Notes: generated by a model not told the origin, from the sequence alone. Counted from the stretch's first letter, positions 31,821 to 43,556 are shown. The stretch: 64,000 nucleotides of DNA from Adiantum capillus-veneris (GCA_014529385.2 CM043942.1:18985991-19049990); one strand, 5' to 3'. Program-made: numbers and translations.

Positions 31821-32072
31821 GGAGATGAAGAATAAGATGGAGATGGAGCAAGAGCACTCTTCAATTGCACAAATGAGAGAATGTGTGATTTTTACGTTTA
31901 GGTAACTTTTATATGAGCTCACCCATTCACACTTGGGCGCCCATGTTTAGCCAACTAACCCTTGAATGTTCCAGCTAGAGTGCGCCTCTCATCAGCGATC
32001 ACTCTTACCCTTTTCCTATTGGACCGACAAGCCCGCCCCATGACTACTAGAAGTGGAAGCCGGTGGTTAACA
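31503..32072 (-). repeat. A1 5' LTR, 570 bp
   Basis: TG...CA ends, partner of 4,357-4,885. Palindrome TGGGCGCCCA at 31,934-31,943. Length is inflated by a CA microsatellite. Confidence 0.88.
31753..31818. repeat. (CA)n microsatellite inside A1 5' LTR
   Basis: About 33 CA units after a CT run (31,731-31,748). The same place in the partner LTR has only a few CA units, so this expanded after insertion. Confidence 0.97.
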
Positions 32073-32504
32073 ATCTTGAATAGTATTCTTTGTTTCTTCA
32101 AAATCTTAATTTTCAATATGGTATTGTTAACTCTAATCCTGTTTCTGAATTTTGTTACAAAAACTCATTGGCTTGACTACTTTCAAGTAAGCTTTTCTTA
32201 CACTATCTTGCACTAAAACTTGTTCAACATTTGAGCCTAAAAAAGAAGCAGTCCCTTTTGTAGGAAAGATGAGGTTCATAAAATATTCTAGCATGGCCTC
32301 CTTTACTTATTAGAGTTGCTAATCCCATTAACTCTTGTACAATATTGAGAACCTCTTCTTTTCAAGAGCTCCCTGTCACTTTATATTTTTATTTACCATT
32401 GCGCAATTTTGAGAACTTCTTCTCCTTGTTCCATGCCATTTTATTGTGAATACCTCCTGCAAAATCTCTACTAAAACCTCTATTTGGCCAAGGATAGAAA
32501 CTAT
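32073..32504 (-). other. A1 flank, possible leader of a further minus-strand element
   Basis: Starts with the A1 target duplicate ATCTT. No domain seen. It lies downstream of the primer-site-like word at 32,505 on the minus strand. Confidence 0.4.
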
Positions 32505-32516
32505 GCTCTGATACCA
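32505..32516 (-). promoter_or_regulatory. Isolated tRNA-iMet primer-site match
   Basis: Minus strand reads TGGTATCAGAGC perfectly. A TG at 32,521 could start the adjoining LTR, but I found no partner repeat or coding body, so this may be the remnant of an older element. Confidence 0.5.
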
Positions 32517-32520
32517 CTTT

Positions 32521-33659
32521 TGAGGGTCATGCCGGGCACCGTCGGCTGCAGCATCTCCAAATGGATACACAACGATTCCTCACATTCCTCTCGCTTGAGA
32601 TGGACACCAAGACAATACTTATTCTGCTCTTTGATGCCAACTCAAAAAGGTGATAACATTCAATTTTCTCTTACAAAACCCTTAACCCCACAATATCTTT
32701 CCTTATTTCTTTGAAATTTCCAGTTGAAGTCATCAGAATAAATTCAAACTCAACCTTCCAGGGTCAACTGATGGGAGTTCTCTAGTTCACCCTTGGTTCA
32801 AGGTCACTAATGCTTTTTTCTCAGTTATGGCCGAGCACGACCGTCAGAGTGTTCCCCTAAGATGAGAGTATTTAATAGCTACACAAAGTCCTTGTTCACA
32901 AATTTGATTCCTGCTCCGTAGATCGGAATCCCTTATCCCTTTTTTGACTTATCTAAATGGACAACATAAAACTAGGTTCAACTTTTCGGCCAACAAATTA
33001 ACCCTCCAGAATCCACCCACCCACAAAACCGTTTGATAAATGCACCTTCCCAAGGTAGTACTATGATACTAGAAAAAAATATTCCAATCATGTCAAACAA
33101 AGAATACATTTCAAACATTTGAAAGCAACATGCAAACTGTTGCATACCCTTGCATTTATCAGGTCGTTCCCACTTTCTCCATTTAAAAAACTTTACTTCC
33201 TGTTTCCTTTAGTATTATTAAAATTATCTAGTTATCTCTCAAGCAATCACATATACTTCTCCAGGTATATCCATATCCTTGTCCCAGGACTTGGGTATCT
33301 TGTCTCCTCCGCCACGTGTGGAGGTGGCGCCTTGACAAAATTTCCAATTATTTTTTTTCTTCACCTTGTGTGGGAAAAGGCTTTAAAGATAATCTACTTC
33401 ACGTTCCTTTTAAATCAATAACCGTAGAAGTAGAGCAAAGGTCTGACTGATGAGGACAATTGTGGAATAGCCCATTTAGGGTCCTATCCTTTCCAAGGTT
33501 CCTTTTTACCAAACAATTAAAAGAGTTCCTTAATTAAATCACATCCTCCTCCCTTCTTATGATCCCTTCATGGATCCATTTTCCTTTCTCTTTTTTCTCT
33601 TGGCATCAGGCCTACCTGAACTAGGCCGATTTGCAGACGTATCCGCGGGTCCGGGACTC
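32521..33659. other. Unassigned sequence, possibly an old LTR, up to element B
   Basis: Non-coding, CT-rich on the plus strand. May be an LTR belonging to the primer site at 32,505. Ends with B's target duplicate GACTC (33,655-33,659). Confidence 0.35.
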
Positions 33660-34579
33660 TGTTGGGGGTTCCATCGTTGCAATAGCTCCAATGACCAACA
33701 AAATTGTCAATACGGAGGGATGAGCTACCCGGCTAGGGCATGGAAACACTCACACGGTTAGTGAGCTAATCGTGGCAACACAAACGATTAACTCTACGAG
33801 GTGAGCTTCTCGGCCTATGGAGGAGCTAAGCCACAATGAAGGGCAATCTCCATATCCACTTCGGTTCACCTCCAATCAATCCAATCACACACACTACGAT
33901 TGCAAGAGGCACACAACACTAATCCTATCTTGCAACACACTAATCGCAAGCACACACACATAGATCTATCGAGCACCACACTCCAATCAAACCTACATGC
34001 ACACACAAGCAAAAGAGGGCAATCACACAAGATTAGAGAGGGATTATCCACTAATTATTGTAGATCTAGCTAATCTAGGAATCATAGGAAATCATAAGAA
34101 GCATGAGAGAGGCATAGTGAGAGAGAATGAATCATTGATTAGTGTTAATCAAGTCTCATGAGCAAGGAGAAGCTCAAGGACTCCATAGCCACACACCTCA
34201 AGATCTCTCACCAAAGAGTTCTCTCAACAAAGGACTTGAGAACCCTAATTTCATTTACACACTGCCTTATGTACCTAGGGTAAAAATATGCAATGTATGG
34301 GTGCCCAAGGCCTTTAGGACTCACCACTTATTGAATCTGCAACTTAGGCACAGTAAGTGACCTATTCTTTACAACTTGGAACTCCCATTGATCCCATAAC
34401 ACATTAAAATATTACAATGGCTTGAAATAATTCGGGAATTTACAATACGTGTCCATTTTGGGAAAACCTGAAAAATGTGTAACTCCAACCTTTACTTCTT
34501 CTTCACTTTGATCTTTGATGTGCATTCGTATGTCTTTGGTCTTTAGTAGCTTCTGTTACTGACGTTGACTCGGTTAACA
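33660..34579 (-). repeat. Element B 3' LTR, 920 bp
   Basis: Direct partner of 41,605-42,533. In element orientation it begins TGTTAACCGAGTCAACG, related to the LTR start at 55,612. Confidence 0.95.
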
Positions 34580-34581
34580 TT

Positions 34582-34592
34582 CCCCCCTTCCT
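34582..34592 (-). promoter_or_regulatory. Element B polypurine tract
   Basis: Minus strand reads AGGAAGGGGGG, two bases from the LTR, identical to the A-family tract. Confidence 0.92.
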
Positions 34593-35619
34593 ATTTTAGT
34601 GCCCATCCTTGGGTACTGTTGAAAAGTGTCCGTGGAGGCAAGGGAAGGTTTTTTGATTGGTTGTTGATGGGCTGATTGTCTTCATTTTTCCAATGATGAG
34701 GTTCAATTTGTTGGAGCATCTTCATTGATCGGGATATGTCTGGTGTGAAAGATGATGTTGCATTTGTCCGATGTAATAGCATAATGATGAGGCTGATGTT
34801 TATTTGTGAAAAGTATGTATAAGGGAAGTAGAATGATGGGTTTCTAAATTAGGGTCTAATACCTGAATGACCAAAGGGAAAAAACCCAGTGGAAAAAAAG
34901 TGCCTTTGGGATAGGTGCATTATTGGAGTACTTATTAGCATGGAAAATATTAATAAAGTACTAAAGGGATTATTTGCTGATAGATATGGAATTAAAAAGG
35001 CAACAAATATGAGAGGGTAGCATGATGGAACATTGGTTTTCCTGTTGTAGTCCACTCAAGGTGCATAGGTGGAGTGTCTAATGCATATGTCCAATGGTGG
35101 GACATCCTATTTATGCTTAACAAAAATGCATGGAAAACAATATGTTGTGCAAGAAAGATTTTGAGGGGTTCTTCAGAAAGATGGTGTAGCTATAAAAACA
35201 TATGACATGGCCTGTTGCAAGAAGCCTTTGATGTTGTTGTAGGCCTCTGTTGCTCATTGACATGTGACTTTTGACTAGGAGCATTGGAAGATTTAGAAAT
35301 CCAAATCTCTTGAGGACCTTTGTATCTCCATTGTTGACTTTGCTTCGTTCTAGATCTTGTTGAGTTCTTGAGATCTTCATGCAGGCTTGGTGTAATTGCA
35401 GTTGCTTGTGGTTGACTCATAGCCAATTTTTGTATACACTGTGTAGAATCCTTGTCTAAGAGGAAGATTTTTTGAGATCTGTCGTTGTTTTGTATCCTCT
35501 TGAAACTTGTGATTGACTTTAGCATCTTTTAATGTTGTTCTATTGTATGCCTGCTTCTTAGGTATCCTAGGATATGGTCGAGGTTGATACCTTGTGGGTC
35601 TTCTTTCTTGGGAGGGTCT

Positions 35620-36830
35620 TCAAGTTACTTCATATGCTCTAACCTGTGATTTTGGCACCCATATCTGTCTGTTACCTTCATAGTACTCATGTTCTTTTAA
35701 ACTCCATTGTGATTCCATCCATCCCATGTGTTTGTCATTCAGTGTTGATTTCGTGTCCTTAATCCAAATTGGATCATTGACTTTCACTAAACTGCTCGGA
35801 ACAAACACTTGCTTGACTTTCCTTTGATTTCTTGAGTACTTTGGCTGAAATGTCTTTGCTTTTTTGGGTGTCTCCTTAGAGGTTTCAGTTGGGTCAGCAT
35901 TTGACTTGAAATTTTGAAATCTTGTCTTGCTTGAAGAAGCTGATCCATGAGGATTCTTTGATGTAGACGCATATGATGTTACACCTTCTTTGCTAATCGA
36001 AGGAAGTTTCACTTTAGCTTTACCTTTGTATACAAGATTTGTCTTCTTTACCTCTGGTCTCGGTGGCATTCTTTGCTCAATAGCTATCGTGGTTGCTCTT
36101 TGCTCCGTTTGATTTTCACTTGCTATTGCCCAATTTTCCTTAAGCTCTTCTATAGTTCTATTCAATGGAGATGAATCATCTTCAATAAGCTTTGCTTTGG
36201 CATCAGTCTCCATTTGAATTGTGCTTGAGGACCTTGTGCTGTCATCCGCGGGTGATCAGTCTTGGTCTTCATTCTTTGATGTCTGTGATGACTCCATCAT
36301 GTTTGAATTTTGTATCTCTAACATCTTCTTGGCCATTGGCATTCCCATCATGATGTTGTCTGGCATATCCTTTGCTGTGATCACATGGAATTGAGCTATG
36401 ATGATCTGTGAACTTACTTCAATGGTGTGGAGATGATTCCCCAACATTCTACTCGTTTGTCTCCACATATGCTCACATATTCAGGAGCATATTCCAGTTG
36501 TGGTTGGCCACATCTTTTCCAAGTGCGAAAAGACATGAGGTTCTTGTCTAACTGCAAAACTAGCTTTACTTCTCTTGACATCTTTTCTTCGTTTTCACCA
36601 ACAATGTTGCACTTGATCTTCTCAGGATCTGTGTCTGAATTGACTTCTTTTGCTATGGGCAACATTCTTTGGTTGAACTTTATCTACATTTTCTTTTCTT
36701 TGACCACCCACTTCAATAGATGTCGACTCCATTCACTGTGATACTGCACTTTTTGTCTGCAACAAATGATAAGCATTGTCCTCCTGCATCTAAGTAACCC
36801 TTGATCTTAGAAGATCCATTGTACTTTCTG
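35620..36830 (-). pseudogene. Element B protease-like and IWVPK region, broken
   Basis: Near 36,790 the minus strand encodes KIKGYLDAGGQCLSFVADK, matching the A2 active-site segment KGILDGGAGVSIV, with DAG at the catalytic position. About 130 codons later NIMMGMPMAKKM corresponds to A2's MILGRPFMREAQM. The following frame (36,213-35,620) ends HEYYEGNRQIWVPK, sharing the A-family C-terminal motif. At least two frame changes and stops split the region (pieces at 36,665-36,414, 36,468-36,256 and 36,213-35,620). Protease assignment rests on the motif pair and position. Confidence 0.7.
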
Positions 36831-36995
36831 GCAGAATCTGTCTCTTTGGAGGAGATTTTGGTGGTGACCTTTGTGTAGCCTTTTGGACTTTAGCTCCAAT
36901 TGACTTTGAATTTTCTATCTTTTGTTTTGGCAGCTTGAGGATTTGCATCATTTTCAAATAGTCCTTGACTTCAGACGGGGGCCATCCGTAGGGGT

Positions 36996-38957
36996 TTATA
37001 CAAGATCATGATCTTGTTGATATTCGTTACCATGTCCATCTTGATATGCATATGTGAGCTTGGTCACATGTAGCTGTTTGAACACTATCGTACTTATTGG
37101 GTTTTGACTTTGACTTGTGAAGATCAGCTGAAACTTTTGTCCCTGATGATCTTCATAGAAGCATTTGTCTGCAGATTCTGATGGAATCTGGGTCAATTGG
37201 AAACTTCCAACAACCATATGATCTTTCAATGGTTTTTGCTTTGAAGGGGTCTGCTGGCTAGAAGCTCTAGGACTTCTAACTGGTGTAGCATTTCCCGGTA
37301 TTAGAGTTGAGCTTGATGGATTTGCAGCTCCCCCCTTCCTAGGGTGATCACTATAGCCTGCTTCATTGTAAGAGTTCAAAATTGTTTGGATCTGGTTTAG
37401 TCTCACCTTTTGGGATTGTGAAGGTACACTTTGGGTAGCACTATTGACATTTGGCATCTGTAAACCTTCTACATAGTTTCCTATGTATCTCCATGAAACA
37501 TGACAAATTATTCCCCAAGTCAAGCTGTAGATAGCATTATCTTTGCCCTGATATTGTCTATCCCATGGGTCTCCTATGATATGAGCTTCTGTGGTTTGAA
37601 GACCCAAGGCATCATAGATGCTAGAGTCTCATCTATATCTACGACTGTTTGGGTCAAAGTATATGCTTGATTTTCGATGGAGGAGAGTTTGGCTCTGAAC
37701 AGATTTCGGGATTCACTCGGGTAATATCCTTCATCTCTAAAGAGGATGGGCTATAATAGATTCTTTCCTCTGAAATGAACCATCCTTTCTGATCTATCAC
37801 TGGACACACTTCTATGAGCTGTTATGTGGGCCGTTCAAACATAGGTTGATCTTTTTTGTATAGTTTCCCTTTTCGGTCTATATAGTGTGCATATGAATGA
37901 TGTGTACCATACAAATCTAACATCATTCTGTTTGATGTGTCCCTTAGATTTGTGAATGATTGCACACTTGTGGAAGTGGATGCAAAATCATTTGCAAACC
38001 TAACATTATTTTCACCCTTCAGTGATATCTCGACACCTTGACTAAATTCATGCAAGAATTTGTTGTTCAAAGAATCAATTTTAAGCTTTTCAGGTGCTTG
38101 TGCATCTTATGTTGATTTTGAACTTGCAATGCTTTCACTGGTGATTCTAATGTTAATGCAAAATCATCTGATTGCATTAAAAGTGACGAGTTCAATGCAC
38201 TTACATCGCGATTCTCATTTCCAATTTGCTATGTACCTTGCTTGTTGGCAGTTGATGTGTCCATGTTATCTGGATTTCTTGGACAATCTTCAAAAAAATA
38301 TCCACCTTTTCGTCCACAATCTGAGCAATACGCCATGACTGGTGGTATTCCAACTTGCTCTGTCATGTCGAGCTCTTGTTGAGAAGCTTCTGCTTCTATG
38401 CTTGCCCAGTTGTTGTCAGCATGTCCTTTTAAAACAGTGAGCATCAAGCTGTAGAATGCTCCATCTAGACCTTTGTACCGTCTTTGGCTTGATTCTCCAA
38501 TTAGACTTGCTTCTATTGGTTGATCTGTCGGATCTTTCGTTACTGGCTCTCGACTATAGATCTGACCACTGTAATCCATGTACAATGACCCTGATTGCAT
38601 ATACACTAAATGGATGCTTTGCAGACTTGTGCAGATTTCTGGATAAACACTTGGGTTGACTTCTTGAACTTCTATCTGCACTTTATCTTTAAGCTTGCAA
38701 TACCTGGCTCCACTGAAGTCTTTGAACATATGGGAGTTCTCTGAATCTAGCTTTAATCTGATCAATAAGATCTTGGCTTCTGTGCTGCTTTTACTGCTCA
38801 TTAGATATCTATGACCTTCTGAATCTATGTACAAGACTTTGTCTCCATTGTAGCCACATAGTTGTAAAATTTGGTCGGTTGCAGTTGTGCATGTATTGCC
38901 ACTGCTACTAGCTTGCTTTGTTGTAATTGAATTCTTGACTCGATTTGAGTCCGTGTT
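36996..38957 (-). pseudogene. Element B gag-like region built on Y-x-D-x-x-G-x-x-Y repeats
   Basis: Open pieces are 38,957-38,229 (first ATG 38,834), 38,070-37,822 and 37,607-36,996. The motif [YF]xDxxGxx[YF] recurs: YIDSEGHRY, FKDFSGARY, YMDYSGQIY, YIDRKGKLY, YEDHQGQKF and YQDGHGNEY, plus weaker forms YKGLDGAFY and YQGKDNAIY. Two blocks look like a domain duplication: EASLIGES..RRYKGLDGAFYSL and EAHIIGDP..RQYQGKDNAIYSL, and VNPSVYPEIC and RVNPEIC. A degenerate knuckle lies between them (CSDCGRKGGYFFEDC, His lost). I do not recognise this domain. Its place between leader and protease suggests a gag role. Confidence 0.6.
37330..37340 (-). promoter_or_regulatory. Internal copy of the purine tract in element B
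   Basis: Minus strand AGGAAGGGGGG inside coding sequence (residues PRKGG), identical to the terminal tract. Confidence 0.5.
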
Positions 38958-41584
38958 GGCTCAATCTGAAAAAACTATCCCCTAGCAGATGCTAGTGTTG
39001 ATTAGCAAAATTTATGGTGCTTCGGCTTGATAAATCTGCTTGTACCAAAGCACTTTTGCAGTTGACCGCTCTTCAGACTCACAAGAGTTTATTAACTCTA
39101 GCTTGACAGTGTCGAAATTGATATGGGCCTTTGAAATGATGAAAATCTGGGCCTCTAACAGATTAACCTGCAATCCACCGTGGTTTGTCGATTTTCAACT
39201 TGATTTTGATAAATTTAGAAATTTTATCTGTTTCTCACAGCTTCGGGTTGACCATTTTTAGCTTTTTTCGGCTATTTGGATTTGCTTCGGCACAGTTTGC
39301 TCGGTTTAGGGCTCTTTTGGCTTTTTGCAGTTTGTTCGATGTGCGATACACTATTTCCCGGCTTTGCTTTTGCTATTTCTGACTTTTCCAGCGGTGCTAT
39401 TCTTACTTTTCGACCTCGTTCTGGCTTATTCTGACTCTTTCTGATATTTTTTGGCTTTTTTGGCACTTTCAACGATTTTCTTTTTATTTTTCCTTATTAT
39501 CTGTGAAATTTTTAATTTTTTGACATTTTTATGAAATTGTTTTTGGAAAAGTTTTGATTTTTAATGAATTTTTCTGGGATTTTTATTTATTTATTTTGAT
39601 TTTTTTGGATGATTTTGATTTTTTTTGAGTTTTTCATTATTTTTGTGATTTTTTTATTTTTTTAGAATTTTCTATGAGCTGTTATGAATTTTTACAATTT
39701 TAACGATTTTTCTGGTAAGTTCTTGAATTATTTGTGGAATTTTTGAATTTTTAAAGATTTTCTTGAATTATTGCGATTTTTTTGATTCATTTTTGAATTT
39801 TTATTAATTTTGTGATATTTTCTGTCAATTTTTATTTTTTAAGAATTTTCTAAGAAGCTTTGAATTTTTATGATCTTTTTTAAAAAAATTTGTGGATTTT
39901 TTTTTTTTTCTATGAGCTTTTTTTATTAAAAAACTCTTTTTTTAAAAGTGAGTTTTCTATTTTTTATAAATTTCTAACTCTTTTTTTGATTTTTTTATTG
40001 GGTTTTTGAAAATTTTTATTGTTTTTATGATTTTTAATTTTTATTTTTGGACTAATATACAAATTAATGAAATGAAAGTGAGAAAAAAAAAAGAAAATGA
40101 AATTGGAATGAAATTTAAAAGGAAAGAAAACAAAACAAAATGAAATGAATCAATATAAAAGGCTCCAAGAGCCGTTGAGGAAAGAGAGAAAGAAGCCAAG
40201 TAGCTCCCTTTTTTTTTTTTCAAAAATTTTATAATGTCTTCTTGTAGCTTGTGTGTTGTGTGTGTAAGGGTGGGTTCACACGTCACGAAGCACAAGAACG
40301 GTGACGGAAGCGGAAGAAGAAAGAAGAAGAAGATTATTTTAGCGTCGTAGGAAACTATCCCAAGAGACGTAAAGCTCCATGCACCGAAAGGCACGCTTGG
40401 GAACAAAAAAAAAACCGAATTTAGGTCGAAAATTAGCCGAAACGCGTAAAATCACCTGAAAATCCAAAAAATTACAAAAAGTATCCGAAAAATACCCAAA
40501 AAAATTCTACAAATTCTCCAAACTTGAAGAATAGTGCAGCCAAATGAAATTGCAAAAATATCATCAATGCAATTGTCCAAGAATTTAATCATAAAATCAA
40601 GATTAGGCAATTAAACCGGCAACATTACCGACAAAATTAGGTCAAAATTCGACGCAATTGGAGTTTGTAAATCACTGTTTTGAGCAAAAAAATGCAGCAT
40701 TTAATCACTACGCACATCCAATTTGCAATCAAAATTCGAGTCAATCATGCAAATTAAACACTTTTGTACGCACGCACACACTAAAACATTGGCAGTTTTT
40801 ACCAGTCTTTAGGTGCGCACACAAAAGGGTTAAACTTGTCGGATTTGCAATGTGATTATTTAAATCATTAGCTGGGTATGAGCACAACACACATCAATCA
40901 TCACAATCCAAAAATCATAATGTACACATTGATTACTAGGTGCTCAAACATAGGTAAAATAGTACACACACACCTAAACTTAGACATACACACACTCAAT
41001 TAGAATGCACACACACTCGATTTTAGTGCACACACACTTGCAATTGACCATCCAAGCATACAATTAATTCAATTAGGCACCCAATTAGCAACTTACAATC
41101 ACCAATTAGCAATTGAAACTTGTCAAATCATACGCCACCAATTCTTAAAAATTTCGGCATTACGACGGCGTGAAAACGAAAAATCACAAAATTTTCAATC
41201 CACATTACATTGCATCAACATAGCATAGCATTACATTGAATCATCATGGTGGGATCCCTACACAATTCTACACATCTCTAGATTCTAGGGAGGTTGAGAA
41301 TACCACCTTAATTACCTTCCGTTGAAGATCAATTGAATGGTCGAATGCTCCAATCCTTCATAGCAAATTAGTAAGCTAGCAAAAATTAGTCAAATTAGCA
41401 AGGGATTAGTGAGAAATTAGAGTGTGTAAACACACAATTGGCAAGATACGGTCACACATTAGGGAATTATGAACACAATGCTTCATGCACACACATTCAA
41501 AATCCACAAAAACATAAACACACCAGTGAAATTAGTGAGAGAACGCATTCGTTTATGCTACAATTACACTAGCGTAAGCCATCG
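38958..41584 (-). other. Element B leader, about 2.6 kb, with an A-rich low-complexity tract
   Basis: 39,420-40,060 is almost entirely T and AT on the plus strand (A-rich in element orientation), built of degenerate AAAAATTC words. 40,930-41,060 has four short CACACACAC-anchored repeats. No coding frame. Confidence 0.7.
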
Positions 41585-41602
41585 TCCCTGGCAACGACGC
41601 CA
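41585..41602 (-). promoter_or_regulatory. Element B primer binding site (tRNA-Asp type)
   Basis: Minus strand TGGCGTCGTTGCCAGGGA, two mismatches to the tRNA-Asp(GTC) complement, two bases from the LTR. Confidence 0.88.
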
Positions 41603-41604
41603 AA

Positions 41605-42533
41605 TGTTGGGGGTTCCATCGTTGCAATAGCTCCAATGACCAACAAAATTGTCAATACGGAGGGATGAGCTACCCGGCTAGGACATGGAAACACTCACAC
41701 CGTTAGTGAGCTAATCGTGGCAACACAAATGGTTAACTCTATGAGGTGAGCTTCTCGGCCTATGGAGGAGCTAAGCCACAATGAAGGGCAATCTCCATAT
41801 CCACTTCTCTTCACCTCCAACCAACCTAATCACACACACTACTATTGCAAGACGCACACAACACTGATCCTATCATGCAACACACCAATCGCAAGCACAC
41901 ACACACACACACATAGATCTATCGAGCACCACACTCCAATCAAACCTACATGCACACACAAGCAAAAGAGGGCAATCACACAAGATTAGAGAGGGATTAA
42001 CCACTAATTAGTGTAGATCTAGCTAATCTAAGCATCATAGGCAATCATAAGAAGCATGAGAGAGGCATAGTGAGAGAGAATGAATCACTGATTAGTGTTA
42101 ATCAAGTCTCATGAGCAAGGAGAAGCTCAATGACTCCATAGCCACACACCTCAAGAGCTCTCACCAAAGAGTTCTCTTAACAAATGACTTGAGAACCTTA
42201 ATTTCATTTACACATTGCCTTATGTACCTAGGGTAAAAAATATGCAATGTCAAGGCGCTCAAGGCCTTTAGGGCTCACCACTTACTGAATCTGCAACCTA
42301 GGCACAATAAGTGACCTATTCTTTACAACTTGGAACTCCCATTGAGCCCGTAACACATTAAAATATTACAATGACTTGAAATAATTCGAGAATTTACAAT
42401 ACGTGACCATTTTGGGAAAACGTGAAAAATGTGTAACTCCAATCTTTATTGCTTCTGCACTTTGAGCTTGATGTGCATTCGTATGTCTTCGATCTTTAGC
42501 AGCTTCTATTAATTGACGCTGACTCAATTAACA
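41605..42533 (-). repeat. Element B 5' LTR, 929 bp
   Basis: Direct partner of 33,660-34,579, slightly longer because of a CA-run difference. Confidence 0.95.
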
Positions 42534-43556
42534 GACTCATTCCCATTCAATCTCATTTCTAGGACAGTGAATAAACCCGAGCTCAAAACATAGACCAACG
42601 GTTATCAGTCCTAGACAAAAAGGACCATCCTCTGTTGCATCCCATAGGTAAACACCTGCACCGGCCTTTTTCCAAACATGTAAGACAAAGTTCACATTTA
42701 AAATTCTTCTATGCTATGCTAGGGCTATCCACGTCAAATCTTCTCGCTTAATCCTAATTTAAATTTAGAGTGAGTTCCTTGAGTTATAATCTATTAGTTC
42801 CTATTTCCTTTTAATGTCTACTCAAACAAGACCTTAAGAAAACAACGAGTCTCTTGGAAGTTTAAGGTTTTGTCTCGACGTAAGTTTCAAGTTAACCCGT
42901 CATTAAAAAATCCCATTTATTTTCTTTGCATCATTTGCCATCCATGGGGCATTTCCATAGAAGGGATGGGAGTTTTATGTTCAAGGAACACGGGCATCTC
43001 TTCCATGAATCTATCCCCTTACTCTCCCCCTGCAAACTTGCAAAACAAACTTGAAAGTAGAAAAACTTAAAATGAACAATGCATATCCTTTCTGTAATGA
43101 GTTTTGCTTTGGTGTGATCTATGTGAGGTAAACACAAAACTTCGGAATGCACCAACTTGCAATCTTGAGACAAATAAACATGGAACTTCCTTTGAGTTCT
43201 TATGCAAGGCTGAAACCCTTCCGTGCATGGTAATGTAAGCATAAACAAATACGAAGTTCCTAAGAGTGGACATACTAGTGTAGAGAAAAATATTCATGCA
43301 AGAGTGTATGAATGATTATCAAATTCTTCTTTAAGAAGGAATTTAGGCATACCTTTTGATTCCATGGAGATGATTAATCACACAACTAGAAGAGGCTTAA
43401 AGAGTTGGGAACTTTTCATTTGGCAAGAGGGAAGGGAGAGAATGACCTTATTTGGAATTTGGAATCATCTTTCTCAAAGAAAAACTTCTTTGGTAATTAT
43501 AAACTTACCCTTCAAACTCCAACTTCTCTTGAAATTTAGATATTAGCTTAGTATGT
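42534..43556. other. Unassigned flank between element B and repeat R1
   Basis: Starts with the GACTC duplicate. Only short frames without domains. Confidence 0.4.

Larger units (their letters stand above)
4357..32072 (-). mobile_element. Element A1: old non-autonomous LTR retrotransposon split by later insertions
   Basis: The terminal repeats at 4,357-4,885 and 31,503-32,072 belong to one subfamily (both have the variant end CCATGACTACTAGAAGTGGA). They are flanked by a near-matching target duplication, ATATT at 4,352-4,356 and ATCTT at 32,073-32,077. A decayed tRNA-Asp primer site lies beside the right LTR and the purine tract beside the left LTR, fixing minus orientation. Between them are gag (30.7-28.0 kb), protease region (27.2-25.3 kb), C-terminal region (23.65-23.23 kb) and a long 3' region. 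A Copia element, A2, a TTAA transposon, a LINE and a small inverted-repeat element interrupt it. No RT, RNase H or integrase is visible in the A1-derived sequence. The LTRs have diverged by more than 10% by eye, so it is the oldest layer. Confidence 0.8.
33660..42533 (-). mobile_element. Element B: complete non-autonomous LTR retrotransposon
   Basis: LTRs of 920 bp (33,660-34,579) and 929 bp (41,605-42,533), starting TGTTGGGGGTTCC and ending TTAACA on the plus strand, flanked by the exact duplication GACTC (33,655-33,659; 42,534-42,538). A tRNA-Asp-type primer site beside the right LTR and the tract AGGAAGGGGGG beside the left LTR give minus orientation. The body holds a repetitive gag-like region, a degenerate zinc knuckle, a protease-like region and a WVPK region, all broken. 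No RT, RNase H or integrase. LTRs differ by roughly 4-5% by eye. Confidence 0.93.

Noticed and set aside
31602-31922. VCVCVC and THTHTH proteins
   Set aside because: Translations of the (CA)n microsatellite inside the A1 LTR.
36427-36741. Plus-strand 104-codon frame in element B
   Set aside because: Antisense shadow of the minus-strand protease-like region.
33660-42533. Pararetrovirus (caulimovirus-like) insertion
   Set aside because: Clear long direct LTRs, 5-bp target duplication, primer site and purine tract identify an LTR retrotransposon; no movement protein or RT is seen.
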